A DNA stretch of 8,745 nucleotides from a bacterium (GTDB lineage Bacteria > Bacillota_I > Bacilli_A > RF39 > UBA660), in contig JAQXIG010000006.1 of the NCBI GenBank assembly GCA_029007685.1, positions 1-8,745 of the forward strand. The letters are read 5' to 3'. A program made the translations under genes and the position numbers. Shown in pieces: positions 1 through 6,271 of this stretch. The notes under the pieces were generated by a model, which was given only the letters and a program-made list of their open reading frames with translations, had not been told where the DNA came from and did not search any database. Each line of letters starts with the position of its first letter. Positions within the stretch are counted from its first letter, which is position 1.

Positions 1-1
1 T

Positions 2-226
2 GATATTGCAAAAAAAATAGATACATATGATATAAGTATTTTGCCATATGAGGATTGTTGTACAGTATTTGTACCAAAACATCCAGTTATTAATCCTAAT
101 TTGGAAGATTGTCTAAAATACGAAAGTAGATTTGATTATGAGAAATATATAGATGAAATTATTGATAATGAAATGATTATTAAAGTTACAGAAAAAAATG
201 AAAATAAATTTGAAGATTTATTTTAA
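2..226 (+). CDS. thiI: tRNA 4-thiouridine synthase ThiI, C-terminal fragment (5' end outside window)
   Basis: The reading frame is open from the window edge (frame starting at base 2) and ends at TAA 224-226, giving about 74 residues. The piece contains DIAKKIDTYDISI followed by PYEDCCTVFVPKHP, which is the characteristic end of Bacillus-type ThiI. ThiI uses ATP and persulfide sulfur to thiolate U8 of tRNA, and in many bacteria it also supplies sulfur for the thiazole of thiamin. By alignment from memory, the second cysteine of EDCC corresponds to E. coli Cys344, the catalytic cysteine of the PP-loop domain. The protein stops about 54 residues after that cysteine, so the C-terminal rhodanese domain of E. 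coli ThiI is absent, as in Bacillus. A TTG at 41 is merely an internal Leu codon. The partner cysteine desulfurase would be expected upstream, outside the window. Confidence 0.9.
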   Translation, partial: DIAKKIDTYDISILPYEDCCTVFVPKHPVINPNLEDCLKYESRFDYEKYIDEIIDNEMIIKVTEKNENKFEDLF

Positions 227-254
227 AAATGGTATAAATTACCAAGTAAAAAAA

Positions 255-284
255 TGTATTTTTTTCAGGATATTTCACAATCTA
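255..284 (+). promoter_or_regulatory. Candidate sporulation (sigma-G-like) promoter of the spore protein gene
   Basis: TGTATT (255-260) resembles the sigma-G -35 element (TGNATA type). After a 17-base spacer, CAATCTA (278-284) matches six of seven positions of the -10 consensus CATWHTA. Alpha/beta SASP genes are known sigma-G targets, so such a promoter is expected here. The weak point is position: a start about seven bases after the -10 falls next to the ribosome binding site at 292, leaving almost no leader. A TATAAT at 283-288 has the same problem. Confidence 0.3.
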
Positions 285-305
285 TAATTGTAGGAGGTGA
301 AATAC

Positions 306-515
306 ATGAACAACAATACTAATTCAATGAAAATGAGAGTACCTGGTGCTAAACAAGCTATCGATAAAATGAAATATGAAATAGCTAACGAACTAGGTGT
401 TAACTTAGGACCAGATGCTACTTCACGTGCTAACGGATCAGTTGGTGGTGAAATTACTAGACGTTTAGTTCAAAACGGAATGAACCAAATTAGTGGAAGC
501 TACCAAAATAAATAA
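306..515 (+). CDS. Alpha/beta-type small acid-soluble spore protein (SASP)
   Basis: This 69-residue protein has the family layout. A short Asn-rich N-terminus leads to VPGAKQAIDKMKYEIANELG (residues 12-31), then a GPDATSRANGSVGGEITRRLV block (about 35-55). These proteins saturate spore DNA, shift it towards an A-like form and protect it from UV and chemicals. On germination the protease GPR cleaves them; the KYEIA sequence (23-27) is the expected cut region, after Glu25. A GTG at 297 is in frame but overlaps the SD AGGAGG (292-297), so ATG 306, eight bases downstream, is the better start. The gene lies 79 bases after thiI and is closed by its own terminator, so it is probably a monocistronic, forespore-expressed unit. 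Which paralog it is (sspA, B, C or D type) cannot be decided here. Confidence 0.95.
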   Translation: MNNNTNSMKMRVPGAKQAIDKMKYEIANELGVNLGPDATSRANGSVGGEITRRLVQNGMNQISGSYQNK

Positions 516-534
516 TGATAATAAGGGATAGCTT

Positions 535-564
535 ATAGGATAGGGAGAGCCTATCCTATTTTTT
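535..564 (+). terminator. Intrinsic terminator after the spore protein gene
   Basis: A perfect 10-bp stem is formed by ATAGGATAGG (535-544) and CCTATCCTAT (550-559), with loop GAGAG. It is followed by an uninterrupted T run (559-564). It lies 20 bases after the stop codon and separates the spore gene from ackA. Confidence 0.9.
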
Positions 565-647
565 GTTCATGCTTTTTATTGAATTGCTAAAATTTTATTG
601 TTAAAGTTATGGTGATGAAAAAATGTGAATATCCTCTATCATATTCT

Positions 648-675
648 TTTAAAGTAGAATATTATATAGTATAAT
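648..675 (+). promoter_or_regulatory. Probable vegetative promoter of the first acetate kinase gene
   Basis: A consensus -10 TATAAT (670-675) lies 16 bases after TTTAAA (648-653), which matches four of six -35 positions. A start near 682 would give a leader of about 17 bases carrying the SD AAAGGAGG (686-693). The preceding terminator makes an independent promoter necessary. Confidence 0.5.
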
Positions 676-698
676 AACCTTAAGTAAAGGAGGCTGTT

Positions 699-1889
699 AT
701 GAAGATATTATCGGTTAATGCTGGTAGTTCTACTTTAAAATTTCGTTTGTATGAAATGCCAGAAGAAATAGTATTGATGAAAGGAACCATGGAAAGGATA
801 GGTTTAGATGGTTCTAATCTCAGTATTCGTATTGGGGAAGAAAAAATTCAAAGGGAGGTTATCTTGGCTAACCATTCTGATGCGGTTAATGTGTTATTAA
901 AAGAATTGGTTGATCAAGGATTGATTTCATCATTAGATGAGATTAAAGCAGTTGGACATCGGATTGTTCATGGTGGTAATTTATATTCGAGTAGTGTGAT
1001 TATGAATGAGCGAGTGATTCAAGAGATTGAGAGTATTTCTGAGTTGGCACCACTTCACAATCCTGCTAATTTAGTTGGAGTAACTGCTTTTCAAAAAGCG
1101 ATTCCAAGTGCTATACAGGTTGGATGTTTTGATACTGCGTTTCATCAAACTTTGAAGGAGAAGGATTATTTATATCCGGTTCCTTATGAATGGTATATTA
1201 AATATCATATTCGCAAGTATGGTTTTCATGGACTTAGTCATAAATTTGTTACTGAAAAAATGGCTAGAATCTTAAAGAAAAATCCTAATTTAATTATTTG
1301 TCATATTGGGAATGGAGCTAGTGTTTCGGTTGTTGATAATGGAAAATGCATTGATACTTCGATGGGTTTTACGCCTAATGCAGGAGTTATGATGGGAACT
1401 CGTAGTGGTGACATTGATTATACTCTTATTTCTTACGTTATGAAGAAGACCGGTTATAATTTAGATAAAATAGATGCTATGTTAAATCGTGAGAGCGGAT
1501 TAGAAGGTATTGCTGGTATGAGTGATTTAAGAGATTTGGATCGTGCTTTTGAAGCTGGTGAAGAAAAAGTTCGTTTAGCATTTGATATGTATACGGATCG
1601 CATTGTTGATTATATTGCGAAATATTATGTCAAGTTAGATGGTAAGGTTGATGCGATTTGTTTTACTGCTGGTGGTGGAGAAAATGATACTATTATCAGG
1701 CGGGAAGTGTTACGCAAATTGACATCGCTTGGTGTTTTGATTGATAATGAAAAGAATGAAAATACGATTGTTCGTAAAGGGGTAGAAGGAATTATTACTA
1801 CTGATGATTCTAAAATTCCTGTTTATGTAGTTGCGACAGATGAAGAATTGATGATTGCTAGAGATACGGTTGCACTTGTTAGTGACTAA
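699..1889 (+). CDS. ackA: Acetate kinase, copy 1
   Basis: A 396-residue member of the acetate/propionate kinase family (ASKHA fold), full length for the family. It interconverts acetyl phosphate plus ADP and acetate plus ATP in the cytoplasm. Recognisable elements: VNAGSS near the N-terminus (Asn7, Ser10), GHRIVHGG (Arg88), LAPLHNP (His120), FDTAFH (Asp145), YGFHG (His177), HIGNGAS (Asn205), GTRSGDID (Arg235), and the C-terminal ATDEELMIARDT with the metal-linked Glu. Two departures from the usual pattern are visible. The canonical third Ser of the N-terminal SSS is Thr12, and the usual FTAGIGENS loop reads FTAGGGEND (323-330). The start is firm: SD AAAGGAGG ends five bases before ATG 699. 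No phosphotransacetylase gene is in the window. A weak GCACTT/AAGTGC hairpin spans the stop but has no T run, so no terminator is called. Confidence 0.93.
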   Translation: MKILSVNAGSSTLKFRLYEMPEEIVLMKGTMERIGLDGSNLSIRIGEEKIQREVILANHSDAVNVLLKELVDQGLISSLDEIKAVGHRIVHGGNLYSSSVIMNERVIQEIESISELAPLHNPANLVGVTAFQKAIPSAIQVGCFDTAFHQTLKEKDYLYPVPYEWYIKYHIRKYGFHGLSHKFVTEKMARILKKNPNLIICHIGNGASVSVVDNGKCIDTSMGFTPNAGVMMGTRSGDIDYTLISYVMKKTGYNLDKIDAMLNRESGLEGIAGMSDLRDLDRAFEAGEEKVRLAFDMYTDRIVDYIAKYYVKLDGKVDAICFTAGGGENDTIIRREVLRKLTSLGVLIDNEKNENTIVRKGVEGIITTDDSKIPVYVVATDEELMIARDTVALVSD

Positions 1890-2158
1890 GTGCTAATCGT
1901 GTGTTTATAGATGGATTCATAAAGATGAGTACTATCTGTTAGGACATCACTTGATTTGATTCTTTGATTGGTAGAATTTGTGTGTGTTCCTATTTCTAAA
2001 TTGTAGGTAACTAGACAAATCGATGATGACATAATAGCTATTATTGGAAAAGACTTTGGAACCAAAAGTATATTTTTATAAATATTTGATATGGAATAGT
2101 TGATTTGATTTTTCTTTAGAAAATTAGCTATTCTTTTTCGTTTTTTTAAATTAATTAT

Positions 2159-2188
2159 TTGACATTTTTTCTTTTTGAATAGTCTACT
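2159..2188 (+). promoter_or_regulatory. Candidate promoter inside the ackA-ackA gap
   Basis: An exact -35 consensus TTGACA (2159-2164) is followed after 18 bases by TCTACT (2183-2188), which matches four of six -10 positions. Predicted start is near 2195, about 12 bases before the GAGAGGA ribosome binding site of the small ORF at 2216. Confidence 0.35.
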
Positions 2189-2215
2189 GGAAAAAAGTTA
2201 AGAAAAGAGAGGAAG

Positions 2216-2323
2216 ATGACTTATAAGAACTTTTACATAGTTAGGTATGATAGAATATTTAAAATCATTTTATGTGATGGAGATGAATGCCCTTGTTACA
2301 GGAATTTTTATCCGAGTTATTGA
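2216..2323 (+). CDS. Candidate small cysteine-containing protein (35 residues), or start of a decayed gene
   Basis: I do not recognise this product. The frame runs from ATG 2216 to TGA 2321-2323 and encodes 35 residues, rich in Tyr, Arg and Ile, with a CDGDECPC cluster (residues 20-27) that places three cysteines close together. It is preceded by a plausible promoter (2159-2188) and a GAGAGGA SD (2207-2213). The SD lies only two bases from the ATG, closer than ideal. A short hairpin followed by five Ts (2335-2351) lies just downstream, so promoter, SD, ORF and possible terminator together resemble a small transcription unit. Beyond the stop the same frame continues in pieces of roughly 10-25 codons between stops, so it may instead be the N-terminus of a decayed gene. 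Similarity searches would separate the two. Confidence 0.3.
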   Translation: MTYKNFYIVRYDRIFKIILCDGDECPCYRNFYPSY

Positions 2324-2334
2324 AAAAATGAATC

Positions 2335-2402
2335 AAAATCATTGGATTTTTAGACTTTAACCATAAAGAGTTTAGGTTAAAGCATCGATTCTTTTCGATT
2401 GC
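2335..2402 (+). other. Cluster of three adjacent hairpins
   Basis: Three inverted repeats follow one another. First, AAAATC/GATTTT (2335-2340, 2345-2350) with loop ATTG and a short T run. Second, CTTTAACC (2355-2362) with GGTTAAAG (2375-2382), extended by an inner TAAA/TTTA pair across loop GAG, with one bulged A at 2363. Third, ATCGA (2384-2388) with TCGAT (2395-2399), extended by GC/GC across a bulged T. The second has 12 potential base pairs in 28 bases. They could end the small unit upstream, or form a structured RNA. No known riboswitch core was recognised. Confidence 0.4.
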
Positions 2403-2929
2403 ATAATATCAGTATGTGGAAATGCTTCAATGGGGTTAAGTGATGTTTCATTATAAGTATCATTCATATTTTTGATATGTATCTTAACAGTGTTTTTGAA
2501 AAATAAATTAGTCAATTTTCAATATCAGTTTGTGTTTTTCTTAAATTTCTGGTGTTTTTTTATCTAAAATGGGATTTATAACTTGAATATTAAAATTATG
2601 ATTAGTAAAAAATCTTTGGGTAGGTAAATGATGAGTAGAAGTATGGTTAAATCTTCAAATTTTAAATTATCTATTTTATTTTTTAATCAATTGAATTCAC
2701 TAAGAGAAGGTTCCATTAAAATTTTACTAGGTTCTGTAATTCATAGTACTTCGCTTTTGCTATTGGAACATCAATACTTCATACTTTTCTTATCTTTCAT
2801 CCTTTCTCATTTTAAACTCTCTTTGATTTTCACATATAAGTTATTATTTTCACAATCTAAAACTAAATTACTACAAAGAATAAGAGAATAGTTTGTCACA
2901 AAAATGGATTCAAAGACCTTTGATATAAT

Positions 2930-3020
2930 TTGACTTTTACAATAAATTACCTACTATTATATGATAGAAAATTTCAAAGAGGAGAAATATATGATATTGT
3001 CACCCAATAGCTACATTTAG
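2930..3020 (+). promoter_or_regulatory. Candidate promoter and strong SD leading to a nine-codon ORF
   Basis: TTGACT (2930-2935) and TATTAT (2955-2960) are separated by 19 bases, slightly long for a sigma-A promoter. Downstream, AGAGGAG (2978-2984) is placed six bases before ATG 2991, one of the better SD-start arrangements in the window. The frame ends after nine codons (MILSPNSYI, TAG 3018-3020). This may be a leader peptide upstream of the second ackA, or a gene killed by mutation. A different frame (from 2995) stays open apart from one TGA until 3174. Confidence 0.3.
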
Positions 3021-3222
3021 ATTTTTGTTTTGAATTTGGGAAAAAGGATGGGAGAAGAGAGGTAAGATTGAGATCAAAAAAATGTTAGATAATAAAATTG
3101 TGATTGAAACTATTTCTAAATATATAGGGCTTATTATGGTAGAAATTAATCTATTGGTTTATTTATCATTTTAGGTAAAAGGTCAAGATTTTATTCTTCT
3201 TTTCTTTCCTTTTTTTTTATTG

Positions 3223-3228
3223 TATAAT
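3223..3228 (+). promoter_or_regulatory. -10 element of the ackA2-nrnA-engB operon
   Basis: A perfect TATAAT sits after a T-rich tract, about 24 bases before ATG 3253. A start near 3235 leaves a short leader with the SD. The hexamer 17 bases upstream (TTTCTT) is a poor -35 match, so the element is called on the -10 and its position only. Confidence 0.45.
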
Positions 3229-3252
3229 ATAGTTGTAGAAAGAAGGAAATAT

Positions 3253-4437
3253 ATGAAAATAATATCGATTAATGCAGGAAGTAGTTCTTTGAAGTTTAGT
3301 TTATTTGATATGGATACTAATACTTGTATTGCTTCTGGTTATTTTGAAAGAGTAACTTTAGAAGGAAGTTTTTATACGATTAAATATAATGGTGAAAAAA
3401 TTCGTGAAGAGGTTGATATGCCTAATCATACGGTAGCGGTAGAAGTACTTTTGGATCGTTTGATTAAGATTGGAATTATTGCTTCTTTAGATGAAATTGA
3501 TGGTGTTGGACATCGTTTGGTTCATGGTGGAGATCAATATAATACTTCGGTTATTATTACAGATGAGGTTATTCAGGATTTAAGAAAATATTCTGTTTTG
3601 GCACCACTTCACAATCCTGCCAATATATTAGGAATTGAAGCGGTTAGAAAAGCTTTGCCTGATATCCCTATGGTTGGGGTTTTTGATACGGCATTTCATC
3701 AGACTATGGATAAAGTGCAATACTTGTATCCAGTCCCTTATGATTGGTATCAGAAATATGGTGTTCGAAAGTATGGATTTCATGGTACTAGTCATTGTTA
3801 TATTAGTAAGCAAATTCCTCGTGTTTATGGGAAGGAGGAATATCGAGCTATTATCTGCCATTTAGGTAGTGGAGGAAGTTTGTCCGCGGTTCGTAATGGT
3901 AAGTGTGTTGATACTACAATGGGATTTACTCCTTTGGCAGGAATTATGATGGGAACTCGTAGTGGTGATATTGATCCATCGATTATTCCATTTATTATGG
4001 AAAAAGAAGATAAAAAGGTAGAGGAAGTTATCGATGATTTAAATAAAAAATCAGGATTTTTAGGGGTTAGTCAAAAGGCAAGTGATTTTAGGGATATTTA
4101 TGCTGGTGTTGTTGATCATGATGAAATGTGTAAGCTAGCTTTTGATAAATATGTTCAAACAGTTGTTCATTATATTGCGAGTTATTATGTAGAACTTGGT
4201 GGAATTGATGTTTTAGTATTTACAGCGGGTCTTGGTGAAAACTCTAGTGAAGTAAGAGAGGCAATTGTTGCCAAGCTTGAATGTTTAGGCATTTATTTGG
4301 ATGTAGAAAAGAATCAAGTTCGAGGGGAAGAGGTTAATATTAGTGCGGATCATTCTAGTTGTCAAATTTTTGTAATTCCAACTAATGAAGAATTAATGAT
4401 TGCACAAGATACGTTGTCACTTATAGACAATAGATAG
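3253..4437 (+). CDS. ackA: Acetate kinase, copy 2
   Basis: A 394-residue acetate kinase, homologous to copy 1 over its whole length, with roughly half of positions identical by eye. Visible motifs: INAGSSSLKF (Asn7, Ser10, Ser12), GHRLVHGG (Arg88), LAPLHNP (His120), FDTAFH (Asp145), YGFHG (His177), GTRSGDID (Arg236 region), FTAGLGENS and PTNEELMIAQDT. These are closer to canonical than copy 1 except at one point: the HLGNG motif reads HLGSG, so the active-site Asn (Asn211 in the Methanosarcina enzyme) is Ser206. An in-frame TTG at 3220 would add 11 residues but overlaps the -10 TATAAT. The family start MKIISINAGSS at ATG 3253, with SD AGAAGGA (3241-3247) five bases upstream, is preferred. It leads an operon with the DHH gene (10-base gap; that gene's SD overlaps this stop) and engB. 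Confidence 0.93.
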   Translation: MKIISINAGSSSLKFSLFDMDTNTCIASGYFERVTLEGSFYTIKYNGEKIREEVDMPNHTVAVEVLLDRLIKIGIIASLDEIDGVGHRLVHGGDQYNTSVIITDEVIQDLRKYSVLAPLHNPANILGIEAVRKALPDIPMVGVFDTAFHQTMDKVQYLYPVPYDWYQKYGVRKYGFHGTSHCYISKQIPRVYGKEEYRAIICHLGSGGSLSAVRNGKCVDTTMGFTPLAGIMMGTRSGDIDPSIIPFIMEKEDKKVEEVIDDLNKKSGFLGVSQKASDFRDIYAGVVDHDEMCKLAFDKYVQTVVHYIASYYVELGGIDVLVFTAGLGENSSEVREAIVAKLECLGIYLDVEKNQVRGEEVNISADHSSCQIFVIPTNEELMIAQDTLSLIDNR

Positions 4438-4447
4438 GAAGAAATTT

Positions 4448-5398
4448 ATGTATAAAAAAATATATAAGGCAATTAAGAAGTTTGATACTATTGTCATTAG
4501 TCGTCATGTAGGGGTTGATCCTGATGCTATGGCTAGTCAAATTGCACTTAGAGATTCTATATTATTAACATTTCCTAAGAAACGTGTTTTGGCAGTCGGA
4601 AATGGTAGTAATAAATTTTCGTATATTGGGAAGTTAGATAAATTGGAAGATGTTGATTTTTCTCGCTCTCTTTTAATTGTTTTGGATACTCCTGATAAAA
4701 AAAGAGTTGATTGTTTTGAAGTAGATAGATTTGCTTATAAAATTAAGATTGATCATCATTTATTTGTAGAAAAGTTTTGTGATATTGAGCTTATTGACGT
4801 TCAAACATCCTCGACTTCGCAACTTATTCTGGAATTATTATATAGTACTAAATTAAAGAGGAATGTAAAGATTATTAGTAATTTATTTTTGGGACTTGTT
4901 TCTGATACAAATCGTTTTTTATTCAATGTTAATGCGGATACTTTTTCTTTGATTAGTAAAGTATTAAGCAGTTATTCTTTAGATTTACCTGCTCTGTATC
5001 AAAACTTATATCGTCGACCGCTTTCTGAGGTACGATTAGAGGGATATATTAGTCAAAATATGACGGTAACTGAAAATGGAGTAGGGTATATTAAAATTAC
5101 GAATGATATTATCAATAAATTTGAAGCAGATGTCGCTAGTGCGGGGAATATGGTTAATAATTTTAATTATATTGAAGAAGTACTTGTATGGTTAATGATT
5201 TCTGAAGATCGTAAGAATCATGTTATTAAGATTAATATTCGATCACGTGGCCCTATTATTAATACGATTGCTGAAAAGTATAATGGTGGTGGCCATAAGT
5301 TTGCATGTGGTGCGAAGTTAACCACTTTTGAAGAGGTTGATTTGTTGATACAAGACTTGGATTACTTGTGTGAGAAATATATAGAAAGTATGGATTGA
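4448..5398 (+). CDS. nrnA: DHH-family phosphoesterase, NrnA-like (nanoRNase / pAp phosphatase)
   Basis: A 316-residue protein with both domains of the DHH/DHHA1 family. The N-terminal catalytic domain shows HVGVDPDAMAS (His20, Asp24, Asp26), VLDTPDKKR (Asp80), the IDHH signature (Asp102-His103-His104) and GLVSDTNRF (Asp153). The C-terminal DHHA1 domain ends with YNGGGHKFACGA (about 278-289), which binds substrate. Length and motif order fit NrnA, a Mn-dependent enzyme that degrades 2-5 nt RNAs and removes the 3' phosphate of pAp. The related GdpP c-di-AMP phosphodiesterases carry extra membrane, PAS and GGDEF domains, absent here. The SD TAGGAAG (4435-4441) overlaps the ackA2 stop codon, indicating co-transcription. 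The gene ends in TGA only a few bases before engB. pAp versus nanoRNA preference cannot be read from sequence. Confidence 0.85.
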   Translation: MYKKIYKAIKKFDTIVISRHVGVDPDAMASQIALRDSILLTFPKKRVLAVGNGSNKFSYIGKLDKLEDVDFSRSLLIVLDTPDKKRVDCFEVDRFAYKIKIDHHLFVEKFCDIELIDVQTSSTSQLILELLYSTKLKRNVKIISNLFLGLVSDTNRFLFNVNADTFSLISKVLSSYSLDLPALYQNLYRRPLSEVRLEGYISQNMTVTENGVGYIKITNDIINKFEADVASAGNMVNNFNYIEEVLVWLMISEDRKNHVIKINIRSRGPIINTIAEKYNGGGHKFACGAKLTTFEEVDLLIQDLDYLCEKYIESMD

Positions 5399-5408
5399 GG
5401 TGAGGATG

Positions 5409-6002
5409 ATGAAAATAACTGATGTGACACTTAAGATCAGTGCAGTTAGACGTAGTCAATATCCAGATGATGGATTTCCAGAATTTATGTTGGTTGGAAG
5501 AAGTAATGTAGGAAAGAGTAGTTTTATTAATACTTTGGTTGGTCGTAAAAATATGGCACGTATTTCTAGTAGACCTGGGAAGACACAAACATTAAACTTT
5601 TACTCTGTTAATGATTCTTTCTTTTTGGTTGATGTCCCTGGTTATGGTTATGCAGCGGTTGATAAAAAGACACAAGAGAAATTTGGTAAAATGATCGAAG
5701 AATATCTCGGAAAGAGAACTGAGTTGAAAAGGGTTTATATGTTGATTGATTTCAGACATAAGCCTACTGATGATGATGTTTTAATGTATAACTTTTTAAA
5801 ATATTACAACATTCCGGTTACGATAGTAGCTACGAAAGTAGATAAGGTTGGTTCTAGTAAAATGGAGAAAAACAAGAAGATTATTCTCGATACTTTAGAT
5901 TTGGTTATGGGGGATGATTTGGTTTTGTTTTCTAGTGTTACCAAATTAGGTAAAGAAGACATCTTAAGAAAAATTGAAGAATTTATTGTGGAAACAATTT
6001 AG
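5409..6002 (+). CDS. engB: Ribosome biogenesis GTP-binding protein EngB/YsxC
   Basis: A 197-residue TRAFAC-class GTPase. Motifs: G1 GRSNVGKS (30-37), G2 region SRPGKTQTLNF (54-64), G3 DVPGYG (75-80), G4 TKVDK (142-146) and G5-like FSS (174-176). The block from the P-loop through LNFY is very close to Bacillus YsxC. This essential protein acts in late assembly of the 50S ribosomal subunit. Starts at GTG 5400 and ATG 5406 are in frame, but the SD GAGGTGA (5397-5403) overlaps the former and crowds the latter. ATG 5409, five bases after the SD, gives the family-typical MKIT-type N-terminus. The SD overlaps the stop of the DHH gene, so the two are translationally close. The operon ends with a hairpin at 6034-6065. 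Confidence 0.95.
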   Translation: MKITDVTLKISAVRRSQYPDDGFPEFMLVGRSNVGKSSFINTLVGRKNMARISSRPGKTQTLNFYSVNDSFFLVDVPGYGYAAVDKKTQEKFGKMIEEYLGKRTELKRVYMLIDFRHKPTDDDVLMYNFLKYYNIPVTIVATKVDKVGSSKMEKNKKIILDTLDLVMGDDLVLFSSVTKLGKEDILRKIEEFIVETI

Positions 6003-6033
6003 CATAAAAGTTTCCATTTTTGTTAGAAAATAA

Positions 6034-6065
6034 GGGTGCTGAATATTCATAATCAGTATCTTTTT
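6034..6065 (+). terminator. Intrinsic terminator after engB
   Basis: GGTGCTGA (6035-6042) pairs with TCAGTATC (6053-6060), eight pairs including two G-U wobbles, around a 10-base loop. It is followed directly by TTTTT (6061-6065). It begins 32 bases after the engB stop, a suitable end for the ackA2-nrnA-engB operon. Confidence 0.65.
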
Positions 6066-6271
6066 GTTTTTCATAAATTGAATATTTCTTTCTTTTTGAT
6101 TTTTAAAATGCAAAATCCTAAAATGGTTCTAGATCTTTTAAAAGTTTAGGAGTTTCAGAGCAAATGATTAGAGGTAGTAACTTCTTTTTTTATTCTTTTT
6201 TAGTTCATATTTTATTGATGTTTTTTTTAACTTGTTTGATTTGATTTCATATTCTATATTAGGTGGTAGAT
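6066..6271 (+). other. Intergenic region upstream of the unidentified 146-residue gene
   Basis: About 205 bases, T-rich, without a credible reading frame. CCTAAA (6118-6123) and a downstream TTTAGG could pair around a roughly 20-base loop that contains the palindrome CTTTTAAAAG. I could not place a convincing promoter. The region must contain the promoter for the next gene if the engB terminator works. Confidence 0.4.

Larger units (their letters stand above)
1890..3252 (+). other. Long gap without a confident gene between the two acetate kinase genes
   Basis: About 1.36 kb, AT-rich and dense in stop codons on both strands. No family was recognised here. What can be seen: a promoter-SD-small ORF unit (2159-2323), a group of hairpins (2335-2402), an 87-codon open frame at 2628-2891, a promoter plus strong SD at 2930-2990, and a 47-codon open stretch (3034-3174) without an SD at its internal ATG 3082. 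The 87-codon frame is Leu/Ser/Phe-rich with a hydrophobic segment and only a weak SD (GGTAGG); it could be chance. Coding density elsewhere in the window is high, so this gap either holds decayed genes or untranslated RNA. No tRNA, IS element or clear direct repeat was seen. Confidence 0.5.

Noticed and set aside
231..262. GGTA/TACC hairpin and an A-run/T-run after thiI considered as a terminator.
   Set aside because: The stem is only four pairs and the T run does not follow it directly; the A/T run pair alone is too weak to call.
2628..2891. 87-codon plus-strand ORF in the ackA-ackA gap with a hydrophobic Leu/Phe/Ser-rich stretch.
   Set aside because: Only a weak SD, low-complexity composition typical of AT-rich noncoding DNA, no recognisable family. 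The length is just at the limit of what chance would give here. Mentioned in the gap entry but not called as a gene.
2991..3060. The short ORF start (M-I-L-S-x-N) looks like a possible remnant of a third acetate kinase N-terminus (MKILSVN).
   Set aside because: The likeness covers only a handful of residues and nothing further downstream in any frame resembles acetate kinase.
3628..3865. Open frames on both strands inside ackA copy 2.
   Set aside because: They are shadows of a well-supported acetate kinase frame and have no SD or family similarity.
5259..5588. 109-codon minus-strand ORF across the nrnA-engB junction.
   Set aside because: Antisense to two clearly real genes; the composition (His/Thr/Ser-rich) is that of a reverse shadow.
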